The translations under genes and the position numbers were made by a program. Below the pieces are notes generated by a model. The model saw only the letters and a program-made list of their open reading frames with translations, ran no database searches and was not told the DNA's origin. This document shows, one piece after another, positions 1 to 5,810 of a stretch of DNA of 6,581 nucleotides (positions are counted from its first letter, which is position 1; every line of letters starts with the position of its first letter). Source of the stretch: Candidatus Poseidoniaceae archaeon (lineage in GTDB: Archaea > Thermoplasmatota > Poseidoniia > Poseidoniales > Poseidoniaceae); assembly GCA_022451765.1 (NCBI GenBank), contig JAKUNY010000080.1:1-6581 (forward strand), in the 5' to 3' direction.

Positions 1-735
1 ATGCCAGAGAATAATACGCGCATCGGTTAGAGTGGAGCTTGCACCGATACCAGGCGTCCAAGTAGGCATCTGGTCTTCGGTAATTCCCATCCTTAATCCT
101 GTATTTCTTCCAAGGTGTTGGTCTGGGAAAAACAACACAGCACCATTTGATCCCGCTCGATCGAAGGCCCATTGCAGAACACCCTCGGCGTTGGAAGAGG
201 TGCAGACGATTCCACCGTGACGACCTACGAAGTCTTTGAGATCTGCACTGCTGTTCATGTACGTGACAGGGACAAGATAGGACTCTCCTTCCAAAGCGGG
301 ATCGGCTGGATTCTGTTTGTTGATGGGATCCATCAGCTCCGTTGACGCTAGCATTTCTTTCCAAGCAACTTCGACATCTTCGAGGGTTGCCATATCGGCC
401 ATTGAACAACCTGCTCGCAGATTTGGAAGCATGACTATCTGTTCATCGGAAGTGAGAATATCTGCAGATTCTGCCATAAAATGGACACCACAAAAGACGA
501 TGTATTTGGCGTCCGAATCAGCGGCTTTTTGACTCAGCATGAAGGAGTCGCCAAGAAAATCTGCATGCATAACAATGCTATCCCTCTGATAATGATGACC
601 AAGAATCAACAACGCATCACCGAGTTCTTGTTTCAACTCTGCAATACGCTCGGCGATGGCCACATCTTCGGGCGACATTGAGGTCGAGGAAAAGTCGACA
701 GCGCACATAGCAAGAGAGATGGACATGCGTATCAT
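1..735 (-). CDS. nadA: Quinolinate synthase NadA, 3'-truncated by the window edge
   Basis: NadA condenses iminoaspartate with dihydroxyacetone phosphate to quinolinate in de novo NAD synthesis, using a 4Fe-4S cluster; it acts in the cytoplasm. Translating the reverse strand gives about 245 residues with clear family motifs: GHHYQRD (residues 46-52), VFCGVHFMAESADIL around Cys82, LRAGCSMADMA around Cys110, IVCTSSNAEG around Cys178, and the DQHLGRNTG motif followed by the ILWH end of the visible part. Cys82 and Cys178 match the first two of three cluster ligands; the third would lie beyond base 1. The start is ATG at 735 (an in-frame TGA directly precedes it) or ATG at 726; later ATGs exist. 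Full family length is roughly 300-350 residues, so perhaps a quarter is missing. It is divergent from bud32, with 76 bases between the starts. Family assignment is very secure; the exact start is not. Confidence 0.96.
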   Translation of the reverse strand, partial: MIRMSISLAMCAVDFSSTSMSPEDVAIAERIAELKQELGDALLILGHHYQRDSIVMHADFLGDSFMLSQKAADSDAKYIVFCGVHFMAESADILTSDEQIVMLPNLRAGCSMADMATLEDVEVAWKEMLASTELMDPINKQNPADPALEGESYLVPVTYMNSSADLKDFVGRHGGIVCTSSNAEGVLQWAFDRAGSNGAVLFFPDQHLGRNTGLRMGITEDQMPTWTPGIGASSTLTDARIILWH

Positions 736-780
736 TCAATCCAATCCGCCTTCCAATTTCAACCCATTGCTATCGCTGAA

Positions 781-788
781 CTTATGAA
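781..788 (+). promoter_or_regulatory. Putative TATA-like element of bud32
   Basis: The stretch CTTATGAA followed by an A-run lies in the 76-base divergent nadA/bud32 gap. It is centred about 27 bases before the bud32 ATG at 812. Archaeal TATA boxes sit about 26 bases upstream of the transcription start, so this placement would give a leaderless or nearly leaderless mRNA. No Shine-Dalgarno-like motif precedes the ATG, which agrees. The sequence is only a loose TATA match. I see no equally clear element for nadA on the other strand. Confidence 0.4.
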
Positions 789-811
789 AAAGAGGCAATT
801 GGCTTGGTTCG

Positions 812-1495
812 ATGGCATTCAGCGCAGACGAGCGACTGTACCTCGGTGCAGAAGCCGAGGTTTGGCGTGGAACGTGGATGGGTCAACCGGCTGTCCGTAA
901 ACAACGGCGACTTCGCTCGTGGCGCCATCCCGACTTGGATGACCGTTTAGGTCGACGTCGAATGCTTGCTGAAGCACGGCTGATGGTTCGGCTCTACAAA
1001 AGTGGACTCAACATTCCAGTTCTCTACGATTGCGACATCAAGGAACAACAATTGGTAATGAGCAATGTCCCGGGCAGGCCATTGATTGAACTTCTAAACG
1101 ACGATTCAATCGACGATGTGACTATGATGAAGCACCTCCAATCTGCTGGTTACAGTATTCGAATGCTCCATCGTCAAGCAATTGTTCACGGAGACCTATC
1201 GACAAACAACATCATGATCACACCGAGCGGGGAAGCTGTTCTCATCGACTTCGGTCTCGCAAAAATCGAATTTGAGACCGAATTGTATGGAATCGATCTG
1301 CATGTGCTTTTCGAAATCTTAGGCGCATCGCATCCGCATCGAGAAAACGCAATGGAAGCTGTTTTGCAAGGATACAAGCAGTGTGAGCAAGACCTTGGTA
1401 CAGCCGAAAAAACGCCTGGCGGCGACCCTGTTTGCATGGAAGACGTAATCGAACGATTTGATCTCATTCGGACTCGAGTACGCTATCATGGATGA
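812..1495 (+). CDS. bud32: KEOPS complex serine/threonine kinase Bud32
   Basis: Bud32 is the small kinase/ATPase subunit of KEOPS, which with Kae1 installs t6A at position 37 of ANN-decoding tRNAs. This 227-residue protein shows the expected order: glycine-loop equivalent GAEAEVW (12-18), likely ATP-binding Lys30, the segment HPDLDDRLGRRR (39-50), EARLM (54-58), catalytic loop HGDLSTNN (126-133) with Asp128, and DFGLA (146-150) with metal-binding Asp146. The usual EDKAVDL segment is degenerate here (ETELYGIDL, ending near residue 163). Length is normal for a stand-alone Bud32; many archaea fuse it to Kae1, and that is not the case here. The C-terminal basic tail is weak (RTRVRYHG). ATG 812 is the only sensible start, since the ATG at 784 is out of frame. 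A short T-rich stretch follows the stop (1497-1503) and may help termination. The last 32 bases overlap the convergent PAP2 gene. Confidence 0.94.
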   Translation: MAFSADERLYLGAEAEVWRGTWMGQPAVRKQRRLRSWRHPDLDDRLGRRRMLAEARLMVRLYKSGLNIPVLYDCDIKEQQLVMSNVPGRPLIELLNDDSIDDVTMMKHLQSAGYSIRMLHRQAIVHGDLSTNNIMITPSGEAVLIDFGLAKIEFETELYGIDLHVLFEILGASHPHRENAMEAVLQGYKQCEQDLGTAEKTPGGDPVCMEDVIERFDLIRTRVRYHG

Positions 1496-3560
1496 GTTCT
1501 TTTGACCGTGCTTCGTCTTGGCGTTGCAAGATATAGATGAACGTAAGAACAATCAACAGCATCACCGACCACTGTAGGACAGTGCTCGAATAGGTCGCAA
1601 GCTCCGCACCCCGATTGAGAACGTTGATGGTTACCTCTCCATCATCCTCGACTTCGATGTATGCAATTCCCTCTTCAAGAGCAATTGGATTGACTTGGTC
1701 GATGGTGTCTGAAGTAAGTTGTTCAGAATAATTTGTTGGAAGATGCAATTGATGAATTTCCCAATCGGCGTATTTATCTGAAAAACTCAGTGGATTGAAG
1801 TGATCTTTGGCTTCCCAAACAACGTAATCGTAGGCAAAAGAGATGTTTCCAACAGGGAAGATTGGATCAAATCCAAGCCTTTGTTCACCGGTTGAACGAT
1901 CGTAAATCACCAATCGGTCAAGCGCTGTAACGTTCATTCGAACAGCAATGTGTTGGGAGTCAAACGCCACCTGCACGATGGTTGCATTCTCGTCATCAAC
2001 GGTTTGACCCCATTCTTCCAAAACGCGGTTTTGCTCAAGTGTCGTGGATGCATTGAGGAAGATACTCTGCGAACCAATTCCACCAATGGTGCCAATGTGT
2101 ACTCTCGAAGGTTGTTCACTCGAAACCATAAGAACTTCAATCCCAGAAACGGACATCAATTCCATTGTTTCATCCTCAGGAAGTGATGGCATCTGAACCA
2201 ATTCTCCTTCTGCATTCATTCCATGAAGAGAATTGTTTGCGATGTACAGTACAACCGGTTCACCTTGCAGGGAAGTTAATTGCAATGATTCGATTCCAGC
2301 AACCTCTTGTTGAAGGATAACCTCACTCGGCTTCTCAACATCGATGAGACGCAGTTCAGTACTGTTTGCAATGACAAGGTAATGTTCGTTTAGAGCGTAA
2401 GGAGAATCAAATTCCATAATGGGTTGAGCAACCACCTTTGGATCAATCGATGGATCTGAAACGTCGTGTATCAGTAAAATTGCGTCTCCGGATTGATTGT
2501 CCATTGTCGCCATCCAACCCTCGGATGCTACCGCCCCCTGTGCCGATTGAACGCCTTCCGCAGGAAGTTCATTGTGCGTGTAGTCCCACGTTATGACCGC
2601 TCCAGTTAAGATTAATATGGCCACAATGAAGGTGCTGGTTTCCTTGCTGGTGGGTTTAAGCAATGTTCCAAAATATGCTTTGACTCGATTAAAAAGGATG
2701 GATGTTGAATGACCTGGTCGTGTTAGCACCGTGGCAAGACGACTGTTAATGGTGCGCTCATCAAAAATTCTCCAAACGGAGTCGCTTGTTTTATCCGTTA
2801 ATCGCACGCTGAAAGCTGCTAAAACCATCCCTCCGATAATGTCAACAAACCAATGAATTCCCAGGTATATGATGGCGAATACGGTAAGAAGAATGTACCC
2901 AAGGGTCATGTTTTGGAATCGACGCCATCGACCATCATGATCGTATTTCCTAAACGTGAGCCATATGGCAAACGGAACTGCAATATGCAACGAAGGCATA
3001 CAATTTGTGAATGCATCAATACGACGGAACCAATCTTCAATTTCAGGATTTAACGTGTAAGCAATTGCATCCATGTCTTCAATGTAGAAACCTGTCACCC
3101 GGACATTGAAGAAGAGATAGAACGGAATGGCAAGAAGGTAAACCCATGCAACTCCCAAGGCAATTCGATCAGCCATCCATCGATCATCAAAGTAGGTGAC
3201 GTAGAAAATGGAAGCATAGGTAATGAACATGAACCCTGCAATGTAAAAATGCGTCATAGTTACGTCGAGCCATTGAGCCCTAAACGTATCCTGGAACCAG
3301 ACGACTAAATCTCCCTCAATGGCGTAAATGTACGGTGTCATATCCAGTCCGGTACGTGCCATGACGATTCGGTCGATTTGATCAAGGAAATCCTTAGCGT
3401 TGTAGATGGACAAAGCAATCAAGAGATGCAACCAATAACGACGTATGAAATCAACAAAACCGCTCAACGTCAGTCTTGCCCAAGGAGGCTTGAAGTACGG
3501 CATGAGGAAGACTCCAACAGCCAGTGCTGAAATGAGCCAGGTGAGATAGACACCATCCAT
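1464..3560 (-). CDS. PAP2/Aur1-like membrane phosphotransferase fused to an extracytoplasmic beta-rich domain
   Basis: This 698-residue membrane protein has about seven N-terminal membrane segments (near 4-22, 42-54, 103-124, 133-152, 190-203, 217-234, 237-252). They carry the PAP2/Aur1 signature: CMPSLHIAVPF (187-197) with His192, and GIHWFVDIIGG (234-244) with His236 and Asp240, the expected catalytic His/His/Asp set. The classical KxxxxxxRP first motif is not evident, as in Aur1-type (PAP2_3) members, which transfer phospho-headgroups between lipids. An eighth helix (311-326) leads into about 330 residues of beta-rich sequence. Its end resembles a TolB-like propeller blade (a DWEIHQLHL strand, then QLTS, DQVNPI and GIAYIE, about 599-636). 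A last helix (661-678) and a charged tail follow. The start ATG has a strong Shine-Dalgarno sequence. The substrate is unknown; archaeal lipid headgroup transfer or phosphatase activity are both possible. It lies 76 bases downstream of the DUF971 gene on the same strand. Confidence 0.85.
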   Translation of the reverse strand: MDGVYLTWLISALAVGVFLMPYFKPPWARLTLSGFVDFIRRYWLHLLIALSIYNAKDFLDQIDRIVMARTGLDMTPYIYAIEGDLVVWFQDTFRAQWLDVTMTHFYIAGFMFITYASIFYVTYFDDRWMADRIALGVAWVYLLAIPFYLFFNVRVTGFYIEDMDAIAYTLNPEIEDWFRRIDAFTNCMPSLHIAVPFAIWLTFRKYDHDGRWRRFQNMTLGYILLTVFAIIYLGIHWFVDIIGGMVLAAFSVRLTDKTSDSVWRIFDERTINSRLATVLTRPGHSTSILFNRVKAYFGTLLKPTSKETSTFIVAILILTGAVITWDYTHNELPAEGVQSAQGAVASEGWMATMDNQSGDAILLIHDVSDPSIDPKVVAQPIMEFDSPYALNEHYLVIANSTELRLIDVEKPSEVILQQEVAGIESLQLTSLQGEPVVLYIANNSLHGMNAEGELVQMPSLPEDETMELMSVSGIEVLMVSSEQPSRVHIGTIGGIGSQSIFLNASTTLEQNRVLEEWGQTVDDENATIVQVAFDSQHIAVRMNVTALDRLVIYDRSTGEQRLGFDPIFPVGNISFAYDYVVWEAKDHFNPLSFSDKYADWEIHQLHLPTNYSEQLTSDTIDQVNPIALEEGIAYIEVEDDGEVTINVLNRGAELATYSSTVLQWSVMLLIVLTFIYILQRQDEARSKELIHDSVLESE

Positions 3561-3585
3561 ATTGAAGCCTCCTAGATGGATGGTG
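3551..3585 (-). promoter_or_regulatory. Shine-Dalgarno in the loop of a hairpin that pairs the start codon
   Basis: On the minus strand the sequence CACCATCCAT (3585-3576) is exactly complementary to ATGGATGGTG (3560-3551). The 15-base loop between them contains AGGAGG (3573-3568), seven bases before the ATG of the PAP2 fusion gene. The ATG itself (3560-3558) forms the base of the 3' arm that closes the loop. AGGAGG is a near-perfect anti-16S match and fixes the start. The hairpin would expose the ribosome-binding site but pair the initiation codon, so it could modulate translation. The repeat and its geometry are seen directly; any regulatory role is inferred. Confidence 0.6.
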
Positions 3586-3636
3586 GTGGGTTATGCTCAA
3601 GAAACCTGCACCTGATTTTCTTCAATGAGGGTGGAA

Positions 3637-3990
3637 TTACCATGCCCCATGGACATAGGGGCGCCCCCGGTCGGGATCTCGGCGATGAGCCAAATCCCAA
3701 ATTCGCTCAAAGCGATAGATTCCACTGGAACACCCAGTTTCCCATTCAAAGGAAATGGCATAGTTTCCAACGGTTTTTACCAGCGGCTTTTCTTTTGGAT
3801 ACGCTTCGATGGTTCGACGCAAATGCATGCTGGTATCATCCTCATTCCGAAGTGGTGAACATTTCGCACATGGGCAGGCGTGACGCAGATTGTCGTAGGA
3901 TACCGTGAGCGTCGTACCGTCTTCATACGTGAGTTCAATGTCCGTATCTCGACGCTCTAGACGTCGCAATTCCAGTGGTTCTTCTGTCAT
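3637..3990 (-). CDS. DUF971 / GBBH-like N-terminal domain protein with a Cys4 site
   Basis: This 117-residue protein is a single DUF971 domain (gamma-butyrobetaine hydroxylase-like N-terminal fold, PF06155). It has the opening pattern LRRLERRDTDIELTYEDG, the metal-site motif CPCAKC (Cys39, Cys41, Cys44), GNYAISFEWETG (75-86) and GIYRFERIWDLA (90-101). In human BBOX1 this domain binds zinc through three Cys and one His; here the position of that His, usually in a WxDGH context, is Cys87. DUF971 is fused to the Mrp-type ATPase in plant HCF101 and is often beside mrp genes, as here: the gene starts 9 bases after the mrp stop. ATG 3990 is preferred over the in-frame TTG at 3996, because GAGGT at 4001-3997 is spaced six bases from the ATG and touches the TTG. 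The C-terminal end (RRDPDRGRPYVHGAW) is beyond the conserved core. A role in Fe-S or metal handling is inferred. Confidence 0.9.
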   Translation of the reverse strand: MTEEPLELRRLERRDTDIELTYEDGTTLTVSYDNLRHACPCAKCSPLRNEDDTSMHLRRTIEAYPKEKPLVKTVGNYAISFEWETGCSSGIYRFERIWDLAHRRDPDRGRPYVHGAW

Positions 3991-3996
3991 GATCAA

Positions 3997-4001
3997 ACCT
4001 C
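3997..4001 (-). promoter_or_regulatory. Shine-Dalgarno of the DUF971 gene, overlapping the mrp stop
   Basis: GAGGT on the minus strand overlaps the first of the last bases of mrp (TGA at 4002-4000) and lies six bases before ATG 3990. It supports translation of the two genes from one mRNA and decides the ATG over the upstream TTG start. Confidence 0.6.
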
Positions 4002-5022
4002 AAATTATTTCCAAGCTGGAGGAGTTTGTTCCATCCAATTGTGCTTGAATCGAAGCTACGACATTCGAAAAGGCGGATGCCGAGGCACCGTCTGGTTCAC
4101 TCACGATTCGATGAACACCATCGTCCCCTCCACGAACGAAGCCAGGGTCAAATGGCAATGCGCCGAGGAACCGACCTCCAAATTCCTCTGCTGTGGAACG
4201 TCCTCCACCTTCTTTGAAAATGTCAAGTGTCAAACTGAATCGACCTTCATCGTCGCATGTTGCTCGGAGTGTACGTCCAGCTGGCGCAGCGATTTCAACA
4301 TCAGAACCTGGTGTCCCTTTTCCTTGAATTGTGTAGCCGCTCATGTTCTCAACAACTCCGAGAACTGGGACTTTGAGAGAGGATGCGAATGTAATTGACT
4401 TGCGGCTATCGAGCAAAGCAACTTCCTGCGGCGTCGTAACAATGACCATTCCATCGATGTCAGGTAGCGATTGTGCGACAGTCAATGGCTCATCGGATGT
4501 TCCTGGCGGGAAATCGATGATCAGATAATCGAGAGTGCCCCACTCAACATCGCCGATGAATTGCTGAATGGCTCCGAGCTTAATCGGGCCACGCCAAACA
4601 ACCGGCGTGTCTTCATCCTCCAGGAGGAATGCCATCGAGATGACTTTGACACCAAGATGTCCTTGTGCGGGATGAATTCTTCCTCCTTCAACGTGAAGTT
4701 TTCGACCATCCAATCCCATCATCTTGGGTACGTTTGGACCGGTGATATCGATGTCAAGAATGCCGACTTTGTGCCCTTGTTGAGCAAGTGCGAGCGCTAG
4801 GCCTGTCGAAACGGTCGATTTTCCAACGCCGCCTTTTCCAGAAAGTACCATAATTTTGTGCTTAATTTGCTTACCAATCTCTGCCATCGCCATCTTTCGC
4901 TTCATTTGCGCATAGGCTTGTTCCATCTGCTTTTGTGCAGCAGGATCAGGCGCAGCAGGGGCCTCTGACGGCCCATCATTTCCTGGAGTATGCAGTGAAA
5001 CAGGGGAATCGGACATAGACAT
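4000..5022 (-). CDS. mrp: Mrp/Nbp35-family P-loop ATPase lacking the CPxC motif
   Basis: Mrp/ApbC/Nbp35 proteins are cytoplasmic P-loop ATPases, mostly implicated as Fe-S cluster carriers. From ATG 5022 the protein has 340 residues: a Pro/Ala-rich low-complexity N-terminus (1-30), a charged helix (31-55), deviant Walker A GKGGVGKST (62-70), DIDITGPNVPKMMG (90-103), a WRGP segment (143-146), Walker B region YLIIDFPPGTSDE (166-178), and VTTPQEVALLDSRK (195-208), all typical. There is no N-terminal DUF59 domain. After ENMSG (225-229) the family normally has a CxxC-type cluster motif within about 12 residues; here a 37-residue segment (230-266) intervenes before DIFKEGGG, with only Cys256. Start choice is uncertain: in-frame ATGs at 5016 and 5085 and a TTG at 5103 exist, none with a strong Shine-Dalgarno; 5022 avoids overlap with the upstream gene. 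It probably forms an operon with the genes on both sides. Confidence 0.92.
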   Translation of the reverse strand: MSMSDSPVSLHTPGNDGPSEAPAAPDPAAQKQMEQAYAQMKRKMAMAEIGKQIKHKIMVLSGKGGVGKSTVSTGLALALAQQGHKVGILDIDITGPNVPKMMGLDGRKLHVEGGRIHPAQGHLGVKVISMAFLLEDEDTPVVWRGPIKLGAIQQFIGDVEWGTLDYLIIDFPPGTSDEPLTVAQSLPDIDGMVIVTTPQEVALLDSRKSITFASSLKVPVLGVVENMSGYTIQGKGTPGSDVEIAAPAGRTLRATCDDEGRFSLTLDIFKEGGGRSTAEEFGGRFLGALPFDPGFVRGGDDGVHRIVSEPDGASASAFSNVVASIQAQLDGTNSSSLEII

Positions 5023-5050
5023 CGCACTTGTTCTGCCTACTTCAATGCGT

Positions 5051-5389
5051 TTATTTTGCCTTGATGAACATGAACCAACCTCCATGCGTGGCGGTCGTAA
5101 CAAGCAAGGTGGTAATTGTCGCTAAAAATTGGAATTCCATCGACGTGAAAGCGTACGCAATTCCAGTGGCAAGGGGTAAACTCAGGATATAGCCCTGTTT
5201 CGTTGGGTTCGTTCCTGAGAAGTTCAATCGCTTAACCATGAACCAGAGTACAGGTCCGCAAAGAAAAGTCATTGCAACCAGACCCGTAGCAACGGCACGA
5301 AACAGGAAATCCCAATCATTTGCGGCAAAAACGATGTGGAGGGCAAAGAGAAGGAGATACAACCCAGAAAAAACAACCACGGCCCTCAT
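5051..5389 (-). CDS. Small four-helix membrane protein of unknown function
   Basis: I do not recognise this 112-residue protein. It is strongly hydrophobic, with about four membrane segments: near residues 3-22, 30-52, 66-83 and 88-108. The charged spots are short (KRLNF around 53-57, TKQG around 63-66, and the C-terminal KAK). It has no visible catalytic motif, and the only cysteine is Cys44. Its stop lies 28 bases before the proposed mrp start, on the same strand, so it is likely the first gene of the mrp-DUF971 operon. AGGA lies about 9 bases upstream of ATG 5389, a partial Shine-Dalgarno. The compact hydrophobicity with clean helix spacing and the plausible start support a real gene. A functional link to Mrp would be inference from position only. 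Confidence 0.72.
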   Translation of the reverse strand: MRAVVVFSGLYLLLFALHIVFAANDWDFLFRAVATGLVAMTFLCGPVLWFMVKRLNFSGTNPTKQGYILSLPLATGIAYAFTSMEFQFLATITTLLVTTATHGGWFMFIKAK

Positions 5390-5402
5390 CGCTCATCCTG
5401 CC

Positions 5403-5432
5403 TATATATTCGACGGAGTCAATGTTCATAAG
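5403..5432. promoter_or_regulatory. Divergent promoter region between the membrane-protein and ArsC-like genes
   Basis: The 64-base gap between the divergent starts (5389 and 5454) holds two TATA-like elements. TATATATT at 5403-5410 reads well on both strands. TTCATAAG at 5425-5432 is centred about 25-26 bases before the plus-strand ATG at 5454, which would give a leaderless ArsC-like mRNA. Its reverse complement CTTATGAA is the same octamer seen before bud32. On the minus strand that element is centred about 39 bases before ATG 5389, allowing a short leader that contains the AGGA motif. Which box serves which gene cannot be settled from sequence. Confidence 0.45.
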
Positions 5433-5453
5433 TTGCGTTACAGAAGTCAACCC

Positions 5454-5810
5454 ATGCGATTGTTGTTCGTCTGTGTGGGAAATTCATGTCGCTCACAAAT
5501 GGCTGAAGGAATCGCTCGGCACTTGGGCCATGAGGCAGCGAGTGCTGGGACCCACCCAGCGGCGCAAGTATCTGAAAATGCGCTCAAAGTTTTGCAATCG
5601 AAGGGAATTTCCGTTGATGGACTAAGCCCAAAATCCGTGGATTTGTTTTCAGCCAAAGACTTCGATATGGTCATCTCAATGGGGTGTGGAGTTTCATGCC
5701 CTGCTATGCGAATTGACCAGGATTGGGGACTGGATGACCCAGTAGGAAAGTCTCTCCACGTGTTTGAAGCGACTGCTGAAGAAATCGAACGCCGATTGTC
5801 GGAACTGTGA
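5454..5810 (+). CDS. ArsC-type arsenate reductase / low-molecular-weight protein phosphatase family protein
   Basis: This 118-residue cytoplasmic protein belongs to the LMW-PTP fold. The anion-binding loop CVGNSCR (Cys7 to Arg13, CX5R) followed by SQMAEG is characteristic of the arsenate reductase branch. MGCGVSCP (77-83) supplies Cys78 and Cys82, candidates for the disulfide relay that regenerates Cys7, and WGLDDPVGKS (91-100) supplies the general-acid Asp (Asp95 by position) in the usual DP context. Length is about 20 residues shorter than Bacillus or Staphylococcus ArsC. The spacing of Cys78 and Cys82 (CX3C) is tighter than the CX6C of staphylococcal ArsC. The ATG at 5454 begins exactly at the conserved MRLLFVCVGN strand; the open frame extends upstream to 5238, but that part overlaps the divergent gene and has no family character. 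No arsR, arsB or acr3 is adjacent, so arsenate as substrate is plausible but unproven; a protein tyrosine phosphatase is the alternative. Confidence 0.9.
   Translation: MRLLFVCVGNSCRSQMAEGIARHLGHEAASAGTHPAAQVSENALKVLQSKGISVDGLSPKSVDLFSAKDFDMVISMGCGVSCPAMRIDQDWGLDDPVGKSLHVFEATAEEIERRLSEL

Noticed and set aside
1186..1552. Open frames on the minus strand antisense to bud32
   Set aside because: The plus strand encodes intact kinase motifs here; the antisense frames lack motifs and are incidental.
3561..3636. Possible terminator or independent promoter between DUF971 and the PAP2 gene
   Set aside because: I see no T-run on the minus strand and no convincing TATA box at a proper distance; only the start-site hairpin stands out, so I do not call either.
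4026..4800. Plus-strand open frames opposite mrp
   Set aside because: They are antisense to a clear Mrp ATPase, and their translations have no domain-like pattern.
5023..5103. Longer mrp start at TTG 5103 or ATG 5085
   Set aside because: Both would overlap the upstream gene, lack a ribosome-binding site and add a segment without family similarity. They are not excluded, since the true N-terminus is poorly conserved.
5238..5453. Upstream extension of the ArsC-like reading frame (72 extra residues)
   Set aside because: It is antisense to the divergent membrane-protein gene, is basic and low in family character, and the conserved phosphatase fold begins exactly at the ATG at 5454, which also fits the promoter position.
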